From the NCBI GenBank assembly GCA_964035575.1, contig OZ037863.1:846001-910000 (forward strand): a stretch of DNA of 64,000 bases. Reading direction: 5' to 3'. The notes under the pieces were generated by a model. The model did not search any database and was not told where the DNA came from. It saw only the letters and a list, made by a program, of their open reading frames with translations. Of this stretch, positions 53,306 to 63,297 are shown piece by piece (the first letter of the stretch is position 1; every line of letters begins with the position of its first letter). This stretch comes from Rhynchopus sp. YZ270_cl-10 (taxonomy: Eukaryota > Euglenozoa > Diplonemea > Diplonemida > Diplonemidae). A program made the translations under genes and the position numbers.

Positions 53306-53464
53306 GTCGGACTGCGTGGAACGAGGTAGATTGCACCCTTGCAAGATGTAACTACACTACTCCAAACATTTTTTTTTCTTCAAAATATAGTATCACTCCC
53401 GGGTATTTTTATTTTTTGCCCGGTCCGTGAGTCCGTGGCGTACCCGAGGTTTTTTTTTTTTTAG

Positions 53465-53506
53465 AAGGTGACTAAGCACACGAGAGGCTTAGGTTCATAT
53501 TTTAAA
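53465..53506 (+). repeat. Dispersed hairpin repeat
   Basis: GAAGGTGACTAAGCACACGA then GAGGCTTAGGTTCATATTTT; inner stem CTAAGC/GCTTAG intact. Confidence 0.7.
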
Positions 53507-54485
53507 CCCCCTTTTTCCCCCCACAAAAAACAAAAACAAAACGCAACAATAACAAAAGCAAAGTGAGGTAAAAAATGCAACGTGTGGGTTGGATTACACG
53601 TTCCCTCCCGAAGCATTTAGTCGCTTGTACCTCACTGTACTGATAGCGTTCAGTACAGTGAAGCAGCAGAAGAATCTCACTTCCTTTCGTATCATTATAA
53701 CGCAAGATAACAATACTAAAAGATAACCAAGACAAGGCGGGGGTGGAATATATGGGACACATCCCACTGTTATGTACAATGTATGTAGCAAGGTTTCAAA
53801 AAAAAATAAAAAAATAAAAACGAAGCAAAAAAAAAACGTAGGGAAAAATTCTTCCCAGTTCCCCCCTGTTGGAGATGAAAAAAGGTTTTTTTCATTTTTT
53901 TTTTCCCCACTTTTTATTAGTAAAGATAGTGGTTAGCGCCAGGCAGATCTATGCAGGCGTCAAAAATTTGCTGCTGATGCGAGACGTAACAGTGCACAAA
54001 CATTATTTTTTTTTGTACTCAGGTAGCTACGCAGCCTTCAGGGAGGCAATCGTGTGCTAATACAGAAAGTATCAGTCAAGGCTGTCCTTACAGACGCATG
54101 CCAAAGCGGCCGCCACGTGGGTGTGGACTTTAGATTGAAGTTTCATCATTGTACTAGCCCAGGGAGGGTTCCCGGCTACCGGCGAGGTCTCTTCCAATCC
54201 GTTCCCTAGTTTCCTAGGGGGGCCTCCTTGGCTTCACTGGCTAGGGCTCTGCAGGTCCCTCCACACATGTTGTGTGCCTGCCTTCAGCACCCAGGGTAGC
54301 ATACCCAGCACCTTTTACCCTCAGGTCAGACCTTCATAGAGTTTCAGGAGGAGTGCCACAAAAGGGCCCCCGGATGCAATTTAACGTCCAGCCCAGGACG
54401 TTGGAAATTATTTCATGTACTGATTTCAAACACCACCACACACCCTCAGCCCCACCCCTAAACCCAAAAAAACACCTCCGCAAAA

Positions 54486-55312
54486 ATGGCCCTTCGCCCC
54501 AACCTGTCCAAGAAGAGGAAGTTCGTCGCCGACGGAGTGTTCTACTGCGAGCTGTCCGAGCTTCTCCGCAGGGAACTCGCTGAGGACGGTTTCTCTGGCG
54601 TTGAGGTATGTAGGTTCCCGCTCATAAAACAGAGTCGCAAAAAAATAAAAAAAACAACACTTTCAAACCCCCCTCTTTCCCCCCCTTTATTCTTCTTTTA
54701 TCAATAAACTGTTGTCGGCATTAGTGTAAAATGATCGTAAAAAAGGGAAAAAAATAACCATTCACCACCCTATAGGTTCGCGTGACCCCCCAGCGCACTG
54801 AGATCATCATCCAGGCCACACGCTCCAAGGACGTGCTTGGAGAGGGTGGCCGTCGCATCCGTGAGCTGACCTCTGTCGTGCAGAAGCGTTTCGGCTTCCC
54901 CGAGGGTGGAGTGGAGCTGTACGCCGAGCGTGTCGCCAACCGTGGTCTGTCCGCCATCGCCCAGGCTGAGTCCCTCCGTTACAAGCTTGTCGGAGGACTT
55001 CCCGTGCGTCGTGCGTGCTACGGAGTGATGAAGTTCGTGATGGAGTCCGAGGCCAAGGGTGTGGAACTGACCATCGCAGGTAAGGTGCGTGGACAGCGTG
55101 CCAAGGCCATGAAGTTCAAGGACGGATACATGAAGTTCTCTGGAGACGTGCCCCACCAGTTCGTCTCGCAGTGCACCCGTACCGTGTACATGCGTCAGGG
55201 AGTGCTTGGTCTCACCGTGAAGATCATGCTCGGATACGACCCCACCGGCAAGAAGGGACCCAGCAAGCCGCAGCCGGACGTTGTGACCATCCTCCCCCCC
55301 AAGGACAACTGA
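54486..55312 (+). CDS. RPS3: Ribosomal protein uS3 (S3 of 40S subunit)
   Basis: Two exons, 54486..54605 and 54776..55312, with a phase-0 170-nt intron (GTATGT...CCTATAG), 218 residues. uS3 lines the mRNA entry tunnel. Seen: the N-terminal [20 protein letters not shown]; the KH-domain core with [20 protein letters not shown] (GxxG loop); [52 protein letters not shown]; and the [20 protein letters not shown] tail ending in [14 protein letters not shown]. Near-complete agreement with other eukaryotes and slightly short (human 243) only at the C-terminal tail. Its codon use is strongly biased to C/G-ending codons, as expected for a highly expressed gene. It is the best calibration point for intron structure here. 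Confidence 0.98.
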
Positions 55313-56071
55313 GTGTTGTAGCCGGATTTCGTTTTTTTTTTTTTTTTTTAATTGGAGACTGTGTTGGACGTCTGCCATGTTCTTTTCTCTCAAAGCGAAC
55401 ACACAATAAAGAACCCTTTTTTTTAACCGCTAGACACCGAAACTATCGTGGGGAAGAAGAAAAACGCCCTCCTTTTGGGCGCTTGGGGTGGGGATGGGGG
55501 GAGGCCAGAAGGGGGAGGGACTTTTTTTTAAGGCTTTTTTTAAACATCAATGTCGATCGCCATACCAGATAACTTTCTGTCGGCACGACAGAACCACTCT
55601 AGAAATCCACGTGTCGCAAAAAAAGGGAAACTGAACAAATTGCAAACAACAACAAAAAAGAAATACAGCCACCAGCTAAAACGTTTAAAAAAAAACTGTT
55701 TTTTTTCCACATCTATTGTGGGAGGGGGAACGGGACGGGGGGGATTTTTATTCCAACGGTTTTTTTCAAAAGGAGAACGTATCATAGTCTCATCAATAAA
55801 AGTACGGGGTTCCATTTTTACCTTTTTCAACCCCCTTCCCCCCCTTCACTGAGGGCGCGCCCCCGCTTCACACTGTGACCTGAGAACCACATGATTTCGT
55901 CCTTTTTCCACACTCATCGCGGTTATCACTTTTGTCAATTTTTCGAAACGGCGTCATAATATGTTCCTTCACCCCCACACACTTTTCCACCATCCACAGA
56001 ACCCCAACACACTACATTTGTCCCCAATTTTATTCTTCTATTCTTCTCCAAAAAGATATTACAATTTCCAC
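55313..56071. other. Spacer
   Basis: Poly-T and G-rich tracts, no gene or repeat recognised; includes the 3' end of uS3 transcripts. Confidence 0.5.
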
Positions 56072-56398
56072 ATGTCGAAGCGCAAACGCGGTGAAGGGGA
56101 GATGCTGGGGATGCAGATATACGTCGGGGAGAAGCTGGTCGACGTGTCTGTATTCCTTGAAACACGTGTCGCTGACCTTTCTGCACTTCTCGCAGAGGAT
56201 ATGCAACTTGAGCCTGCGTCCTTCACTTTTGCGACAGAGGACGGCCTCCCCATCCCCCATGGAGACCTGCTTGCGAGGTACGAAACACAGCGTCTTGTCG
56301 TGACACCTACACCTACCTTTACATTGTTGCAGCAAAGCTCCGAAGAGTCAGAACCTGCAGACCCGCATGAGTTTCTTGGGGAATGCAGTCCGTTCTGA
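56072..56398 (+). CDS. Small ubiquitin-like protein, function unknown
   Basis: 108 residues, ATG 56072 (16 nt after a pyrimidine stretch ending AAAAAG) to TGA 56398. After a basic MSKRKRGEGEM start, residues 12-80 read as a beta-grasp fold: MQIYVGEKLVDVSVFLETRV (two strands), a helix ADLSALLAEDMQL, then SFTFATEDG and a last strand QRLVVTPTP. The opening resembles ubiquitin (MQIFVK) in pattern only, and there is no C-terminal Gly-Gly, so conjugation is unlikely. The acidic tail (SSEESEPADPHE) ends in FLGECSPF. The N-terminus of the BspA-LRR protein at 39448 has a comparable fold. Composition and frame are coding-like, but I do not recognise a family. Confidence 0.55.
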   Translation: MSKRKRGEGEMLGMQIYVGEKLVDVSVFLETRVADLSALLAEDMQLEPASFTFATEDGLPIPHGDLLARYETQRLVVTPTPTFTLLQQSSEESEPADPHEFLGECSPF

Positions 56399-57083
56399 AA
56401 TCCCCCCTTTTTTTTTGAGGGTATATTTATAACGATCACGCGGGGTAGGCAGGCTGTATACTGAACGTTATTGACACTGTGTTGCACATACAACGTCTTC
56501 TCTATTGCTGCTGGGTACTGCGGTTTCTTGTTGGCCTACGCAGGGGACAGCAGCGCTGAATCTTTGATACGAAAGGAATGCAGACAGTACATATCTCCCC
56601 TTTTTGAAAAATACATTGTTTCTGCAATGAAATAACTCTCAGAGTGCGAAGAAGATGCTGTAAACAGAGCAAAAGGTGTAAAACGACATCCCCGAAACCC
56701 GAAAACGACTGTTTTTCAGATCATCACAAAACCACGAATGATGCTGTACGAGCAACGAAGGGTCCTCCCCTCTGTGCATTTTTAAGGTAGGAAGGAAGCT
56801 CATCATGAAGGACAACACTGTGCATGGTGCTGCGTGTGAGGGGTTACAGTGGGCAGCATGATCGTTGCAGTGAGGGGTGATGATGTCTGGTCCCGTTGTT
56901 TCAATGTTCTTCGTTCATCTGACTGATATGAAGAAGAGTGCGGAGCGTTCCGGATGTTATCCTGAAAACAAATTAAAATGCATTGGAGGTTTCGCGGGGC
57001 ATTTACCCCATGGTGTTTTCTGAATCGCATTAAAACGTACATTGTTACGAAAGCACGTATTATCAAGTCACAATGTATTATTC

Positions 57084-57148
57084 TGTATGGTTAGGTGTCC
57101 ACCCCCGGTACACTGGCACGAGAGGGCTTTGTATTTTAAGTCAACTTT
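57084..57148 (+). repeat. Dispersed repeat with GGTGTCCACCC
   Basis: ATGGTTAGGTGTCCACCC, GGTACACTGGCACGAGAGGG and TTTGTATTTTAAGTCAA; the second copy is at 62902..62977. Confidence 0.7.
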
Positions 57149-57510
57149 ATTTTCTTTTATCGGTGCAGTTGGTAAATCGTATTTTATATTGGTTTTTGGG
57201 TCATCGTACCGGAAACTGGGAGGGGGGGGTTTTTTTTTTTGATAAAACAACGTGTTGTCAATTCTAAAAATATTGGAGGCAGCGCTGCAGGGCAAACAAA
57301 ACGGATTGAAAAAAAAACAGAAGCTTGCTTGTTTTCTTTGAGTACTCAATTAATCACAACAACCGTACTTCAGTTTAACACATTTTTTTTTCACCTTTTT
57401 GTTTTCCGGCTTTGAGCGCACTAACAAAAGACCCGATCTTTTTTAACCCTGCATTCTGTCGTAACAGAGTCCCACCCCACCCAACGTTGCTTTTAGTTAC
57501 CGTAATTGTA

Positions 57511-57588
57511 AAAATGTTGGGCCGTAAAAATGTTGGGACAGCCCAAAAAAGGCTCGCTCGTCCCAACATTTTTACGGCCCAACATTTT
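57511..57588. repeat. Perfect 29-bp inverted repeat
   Basis: AAAATGTTGGGCCGTAAAAA then TGTTGGGAC is repeated as its exact complement after a 20-nt GCCCAAAAAAGGCTCGCTC-type loop. Probably a recent MITE or a foldback. Confidence 0.8.
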
Positions 57589-57623
57589 TTGGGCTACTTT
57601 GGCTTGAGCCTATTTGTCTTAGC

Positions 57624-57665
<42 letters not shown>

Positions 57666-57904
57666 TTGTTGAAAACTTTGACACGTGCCAGTACGTTCAA
57701 CCGGTATCAATCAAAGGAGTTTTTCCAAAGAAAGTTTGGTGTGGCTGAAATGGGGTGCTATTGTTGTGCTATTTTCTGCTACTTTCTGCTGTTCTGGGCA
57801 TCTGGATTTTTGGTGCGGCTGAAGGGAGGTGCTATTTTGTGCTACTTTCTGCTATTTTCTGTAGGGGAGCCTATACCGGTTTTTTAGGCTCCTTTTGATT
57901 TTAA

Positions 57905-59272
57905 CCCTTTAGACCCCAAGTGGCCATATATGGCCAGCCGAATGGCGCCATACAATTAGGAATGTTCTACTCAAAATTGGAAAAACATTTTTTATATTTT
58001 GAAAGATTTTGCGCCGATCTTTCAAAAGAAGCAAGAATCGAAAAGTTTTGTCCATCTAATATTTTTTTGGATGCTGGGGGGAAGGCGGAGCTGCCACGGA
58101 AAATCATGTTTTTTGACCAACACCCCCTGAAATATCCCTCCTAATACCACTAGGCTATTACTGGGGTTCTACTCATTTTCAGAAAAACATTTTTTTATAT
58201 TTTGAAAGATTTTTCACCGATCTTTCAAAATACGCCATCTAAGAACACTTTTATGCATCTGGGTTTTCCTTGGATGCCGGGGAGCGTGGAAAAGTACGGG
58301 GAAAAGTCACTTTTCAGAGCCTCCATGTGATCAAAAAATTTCTACTCGTTTTCGTGAAAACGCTTTTTTTGTGTGGAAAGATTTCGTACACAGCTTTCAA
58401 AATACGTCAAAATCGAAAACTTTTATGCATCTGTGATTTCCTCGGATTTTGGTGAGATTTTACCACCAAAATCACGGGTTTAACATTGCTAAGGTCGTAA
58501 GGCTAGTAGGGTTGGTAAGTGGGGTTCTACTCATTTTCGTGAAAATATTTTTACATTTTTGGAAAGATTTGATGTCAAATCTGTCAAAAGAAGCAACAAT
58601 CGAAAACTTTTGTGCATCTGAATGCACTTTGGAAGTTTGTGAAAACCACCACCAAAATCACTGTTTTTCTGACTATTCTTTGCCTTATTCCCACCCAAAA
58701 CACACTATAAGCCGGGTTTTCACTATTTTTTCGTATTGCAGGGTGCTTTTTTTGTGAATTTTCGGCACACAGGGTCGTTCTGACCCATTCTGGGGGTGTT
58801 TCGGGGCCTGTAGATGCCCAAAAACGTGAAAAAATCGCTTTTTTACGTGTGTGGTGGTGTTTCAGTGTAAATCGTTAGGGAAATCGATTTTTAGACATGC
58901 TGCTAACAGAGCTACACTCATCTAAGTTGGGTTCTACTAGGACTTTTTGCTCGATTTTTTTTTCTTTGAAAAGATTTTGTGGCGAATCTTTCAAATAACG
59001 CCATTTTCGGAGAGCAATAATTTAGGGATATTCCCTCGCTCGGCTGGACGAGTAAAAAACCGAAAGGTGGATTTTATGCTTACCTCATTTTGGGGATAAT
59101 ATTTTTTTTCGAAAAAAAACTTAAAAAAATGGAATTGAAAGCCGTGTTCAAAATCTTTCAATTGCGGCCAGGTACGATCAAAAATTTGCATCTGGGGTCC
59201 CTTCACCGGTTGGAGAGCCCCAAAAACTAAAACTCAAAAGTGGGTCCAAAAAACGGCTTGGGGTCTAAAGGG
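57905..59272. mobile_element. piggyBac-like element with TTAA target duplication, second copy
   Basis: TTAA at 57901..57904 and 59273..59276; inverted ends CCCTTTAGACCCCAAG / CTTGGGGTCTAAAGGG. The right interior shares TCTTTCAATTGCGGCCAGGT with the left interior of 18871..20289. No transposase. Inside are about five diverged units of roughly 180-200 bp, each with a GAAAGATTTTG...CGATCTTTCAAA foldback. Confidence 0.8.
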
Positions 59273-59537
59273 TTAAATTAAAATTGCTAAGTCTTTTTTG
59301 ACCTACGACCCCGGCAATGCATTTTTTGGGACTCTGTGGACTCAAATGAGCAAAAATTTAAACAAAATGCTGCCCGTTGGCACATTTAAACGTACATTTT
59401 GTTGAAAATTGTCATTTTACACTGGATTTGCCTTTGCCATTTTCAGTTTTTTTGCAGATTTTTTTCAAAAAATCTGCAAAAAATAGAAGAAAAAAGGCTC
59501 AAAAGTGCCTGAAACCCGGCGGAAAGTGATTTTTGGT

Positions 59538-60463
59538 GAGGTATATCACTCATTCTCCGAAATTGCGTATCATTTTTCAGATTTTTCACTCACTCGACCC
59601 AGATGCATATTTTTTATCGTCCGACCCCGGAATTGAACGTTTCGAAACCGCGCTTTCAAAAGAAATAAAAATCTCAAAAAAATAAAAAAAATCTTTTTTC
59701 TGAAATCACCGCGAGAGTTTTTACCACCCACTCTCAGCAACAGGTGAGAAAAGGACAGATGCATATTTTTTTCTGAAAATACGCGGAATGGCGTTTCCGG
59801 ACTCCAAACTTTTCAAAGAAAAAAAAATCGAGCATTTTAGTCAAAAAACTATTAAATTAAATTGGCTCCATTGTATAATACCCATATATAGGGCAATTCG
59901 GGTGTAAAAATGGGGTTGGCTCCACCGAAACCTGGCTGACATATAGTATTTTTCCGGCGGAAAAAAAATCGTCAGAATTGAGAGAATTGTTGAAAATAAT
60001 TCCAAAGAAAAAAAAATCGGCAACTTTTGATAAAAACGTTTTTAGTGGAATAAGTCACCGAAGACCACCCAAAAAGGGGTTTCTAACCTGATCTCTTAGG
60101 AAAGTATAGGGAATACCTGAAAACGCCCCCCTCTCCCAAAATCCTTTGCGACATGAAGAGAGGCATAAAAAAAATCGTCCGACCCCGGAATTGAACGTTT
60201 TCACACCCGATCTTTCAAAATAAAATAAAAATTTTTTTTTCTGGGGCGCGAGAAATTAGTAGGATCCGCCCGTCAACTCACACAGACGTTTAATGACCTC
60301 AGGGTGCAATATTTTTTTGCAAAAAGGCGCGGAATGGCATTTCCGGAGCGATCTGAAAAAATTCCGGGGTCGGAGAATTTTTTTAGTGAAAAAATAGTCA
60401 CTTTAAATTGGCTCCATGGTTGGTCACAAGTGATACGCAGTTTCGGAGAATGAGTGATATAGG
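59538..60463. mobile_element. Inverted-repeat unit of about 925 bp
   Basis: TATATCACTCATTCTCCGAA at 59541 and its complement near 60440-60463 (TTTCGGAGAATGAGTGATAT). The interior contains CGTCCGACCCCGGAATTGAA twice (about 59619 and 60176), a word also found inverted at 63680. Confidence 0.6.
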
Positions 60464-60588
60464 GTAGTTTCATCTATTTTTGGGTTTTTTTGCCGAAAGG
60501 CGCCAAATTTTCCGAGCCAAATGAAGGAATAGCCGGTGCATAGGCTCCCCTATTTTCTGCTATTTTGGGGGTCGTCGGCCACACCAGA

Positions 60589-61603
60589 CTAAGTTGTTTT
60601 ATAAAAGGTGTTTTCTTAGCTGTCCTCTGTGAGGGCATTCCATTGTAGTTACTTATTTCTTTCAAGATACACTGTCACAATACATTGTTCTGTCGGCCAG
60701 AGGCTTTTAGCCTAGGAGACCTATTGCGGTTAAACGGTACGGCCTGATGCAAGAGAAGGCCATCTTTGAGAGGGCTTTGTACTGCAAAGACACGTTTATT
60801 TGCAGTTGTTTTGTCTCTAGCGAGGTCGGCGAAGTACGTGGCCCAAATCAACAAGGGGGTGTCATGCCCACCTGCTTTATTTTTGAAATAGTTTACCATA
60901 ATATGGCAATATGTTTTGCCTCGTCGAGAGAGACGTTCCTTGAAAAAAAAACTTTCAGAATTTGTGTCAAAAAAAAATTCACCATATCCTGAGCTCTGAG
61001 TTAAGTGTTCACACCTCGCTTCCCCGTTGAAATATTTTTCCGATGAAGTCCATCGCTTTTGTGTGGATCCTTGGCCCCGCTTTTTCCACTTTCTACTTTC
61101 CAGCACAATCACCCAAGTGTACATTTACGCACACTATCTCCTTGTGGAGGTACAGGTGGGCCAACCATGACCCTTCGCTGCTTATGCCTCTGATGTCTGC
61201 AGGCATGACAGCGAAATCCCCCCTCCACGTAGTCAAGCAAAATTAAACAGAGCACAAAAGCACTTTCAAAACATACAAAAAAAACATTTTCAAACCCCCC
61301 TCCACGTATTCGCTGCCGCGCTGCGTTCCCCTTCCCCTTCCCCCATCTTTCCCCCTCCACCGGTGTTCATACCCCCCCGGAGAACGTTGCCTTGCGCCCC
61401 ACTAAGGCAGCTTTCACATAATGTGCCTCGCCGCTCCAGTCGTTGCACATTGTTTCTTTCCCCTATCGATAACGATTCTTTTTTTTGAAATTAAAGTTAC
61501 AGAAAGGCTTCAGTTTTTTTTTGTCCTATCTATCCCTCCCCTCCCATCAACCGAGTTTTTTGCGAATCCTTTTTAGATACACAAAAAAGAGAGAAAAAAA
61601 ATC
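60589..61603. other. Spacer upstream of POLD3-like gene
   Basis: No convincing gene: short open frames on both strands have no family resemblance. The last 100 bp are pyrimidine-rich and end in TTTTTAG (61576), 27 nt before ATG 61604. Confidence 0.45.
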
Positions 61604-62092
61604 ATGTACAGCACCCACTCGTTGGTTCTTGAGGAGCTGTATGTTGCTGTGATTGAGGAGGGGGCGACGGTGTGTGTGGAGTACTTGCGGACGCGGTGTG
61701 GGTTGGGGCAGGTGGAGGCAAGCGCTGCGTTAGAGCAATTTGCGGAGGCGTGCGGAGCTGGGGAGGTGCGGGTGGTGTACCGTGTGTCACGTCCAGGGGT
61801 AGGGGTGTGTCTCATGCGTGACGTACGCGAGGCGCTTCCCTCAGACGATGTCATAGTTTACGCAGTCGAGCTAGTGGGCACCCCGCAACCCTCCCCCACC
61901 CCCTTCTTCGACCCCACCCGGCAACGGCACCGTTCCTCCCCAGGCACATCCCACGTTGTGTCCTATCGCAGAGCAGTCATGAAGAGAAAGCTCTCCATCC
62001 CCACCCCCTGCACAAACGAAGAAAGCCTTGAACCGCGAGGTGATCTCCCATCCGTTAAGCGCTACAGACTCTCTGAAGAAATTCGGTGTTAA
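61604..62092 (+). CDS. POLD3-like winged-helix protein (DNA polymerase delta small subunit), short form
   Basis: 162 residues, ATG 61604 to TAA 62092. Residues 1-105 match the N-terminal winged-helix domain of POLD3/Cdc27, which binds the POLD2 subunit: LEELYVAVIEEGATVCVEYL, then GLGQVEASAALEQFAEACG, GEVRVVYRVSRPGVGVCLMR and DDVIVYAVEL, with the helix and strand order of that domain. The remaining 55 residues are Pro/Arg-rich (MKRKLSIPTP, SVKRYRLSEEIRC). POLD3 is usually 350-470 residues with a C-terminal PCNA-binding PIP box; none is seen here. Either the gene continues through an unseen intron or this is a naturally short subunit. Identification by pattern only. Confidence 0.5.
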   Translation: MYSTHSLVLEELYVAVIEEGATVCVEYLRTRCGLGQVEASAALEQFAEACGAGEVRVVYRVSRPGVGVCLMRDVREALPSDDVIVYAVELVGTPQPSPTPFFDPTRQRHRSSPGTSHVVSYRRAVMKRKLSIPTPCTNEESLEPRGDLPSVKRYRLSEEIRC

Positions 62093-62810
62093 CAAAAAGG
62101 GGGTGAATTTGTCGATCAAATTTTTCTCTTTTTTTTTTCAGAGGGAGAGAGAGAGAGAAGAGAGAGGTAGTGAGAACATCAAATGTTGGATTTTGAAGTC
62201 GATTTGAAGTGGATTAGAAGAAGAAAAAAGAAGTCTCCGGTAAAATCAAAAGGGTTTCAAAATAGGAAGAAAAAAAGAGAGAAAATGCGACAACTTCTCT
62301 TAAAATAAATGGGAGGTTGGGATGGGAGGGGGGGTATTTTTTTCGCTTCTTTGTTATTTAGTGTGGAAGCTGTCAATCATTTATTTTCCCCCCCCAGATT
62401 ATCAAAAAACCCCCTTACTCACTCCCCTTCGAAAGGGGGGAGTGTGGTGATGTATGTGGGCATGTTGTATTCATGAGGCACATAATTCTCCGTTTTTGTG
62501 TGTTTTTTGGGTCTCTGAGCTTTGCCTGGCTCATCTGTTTATGTGTAATGTGAAGAGATGGTGCAATGTAGTGTACCAGACATCTTCCAAAAGTCCCCCT
62601 TATTTTTGTGTTTTTTATTTTCTTTTCTGTTCCCAGTTGTCGTTTTTAAATGACAGCTCAAATTCTGAACCATCCCCTTCCTCCCTTTACTATTTTGTGT
62701 ATGTTTTTTCCCGTTTTTTTTTTTTAACTTGGTCTTCAAACCGATTCCCCCTATCTTCAAGTTTCCGTCGTACGGTGGAGCGTAGGTTCATCTTACCAAA
62801 GCTTTTATTT

Positions 62811-62862
62811 AAGGTGGCTAAGCACGAGAGGTTTAGGATCATCTTATAAACTTTTCTCTTTA
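62811..62862 (+). repeat. Dispersed hairpin repeat
   Basis: AAGGTGGCTAAGCACGAGAG then GTTTAGGATCATCTTATAAA and CTTTTCTC. The inner stem has one G-T wobble (CTAAGC/GTTTAG). Confidence 0.7.
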
Positions 62863-62901
62863 TTTATCAGATGCCAATATCGAAAATGGATTGTAAGACT
62901 G

Positions 62902-62977
62902 CATGGTTGGGTGTCCACCCATCATGTACCAAGGTACACTGTTCACGAGAGGGCTGTTGTATTTCAAGTCAAAAATT
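62902..62977 (+). repeat. Dispersed repeat with GGTGTCCACCC, copy 2
   Basis: ATGGTTGGGTGTCCACCC, GTACACTGTTCACGAGAGGG and TTGTATTTCAAGTCAA, matching 57084..57148. Confidence 0.7.
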
Positions 62978-63297
62978 CATTTTGTGTTGTATTTTTTTTT
63001 TTGTATGTTCGTCCGGAAAACTGATCAATCAAACAAAACAAAGAAAAAAAAAACTATTGCATCACATCAGTGCCTCTCACATCTCCCCCCGCCTCCCCTT
63101 TTTCAAACCCATTCAAAAAACCCCCATCCCTTTTTCTACTTTGGAAAACCATTTCGTTAGATGTACCCTCCCGTCCCCCCCGGGAGAAATTCACACAATG
63201 ACCATGTCACCCAGTAACATGCAATTTACCTTGTTACGTAACATGCTAAAACGGGTACCACGTTAAGATGTTTTTTTGTGTACCTACGTACAGTTTC

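Larger units (their letters stand above)
52921..54485. other. Spacer upstream of the uS3 gene
   Basis: A/T-rich to 53860 with modules and a hairpin repeat; 54060-54440 is GC-normal, unique-looking sequence with no sustained frame that could be a 5' leader or an RNA gene. Not recognised. Confidence 0.5.
56399..57738. other. Spacer
   Basis: Unique-looking sequence 56460-57060 with no frame, including a weak C/D-box-like arrangement at 56874..56966; then a short repeat at 57084..57148, a perfect hairpin at 57511..57588 and a run of 40 T at 57625..57664. Confidence 0.5.
57739..60588. mobile_element. Composite region with GGTGTGGCTG inverted ends, about 2.85 kb
   Basis: Left GGTGTGGCTGAAATGGGGTG with ATTTTCTGCTACTTTCTGCT words and AGGGGAGCCTATACCGG; right CCGGTGCATAGGCTCCCCTA, TTTTCTGCTA and GGCCACACC. 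The two ends are complements and match the 76-bp MITE at 13609. A piggyBac-like element (57905..59272) and another inverted-repeat unit (59538..60463) lie inside. No target duplication is found, so one end may have changed. Confidence 0.55.

Noticed and set aside
54060-54440. Possible gene or structural RNA before uS3
   Set aside because: GC-normal but no frame, no tRNA or rRNA signature, no repeat match; left as spacer.
60675-61124. 149-codon minus-strand frame
   Set aside because: Not recognised, no neighbouring exon signals, in repeat-rich DNA; could be chance. I keep it out of the gene list.
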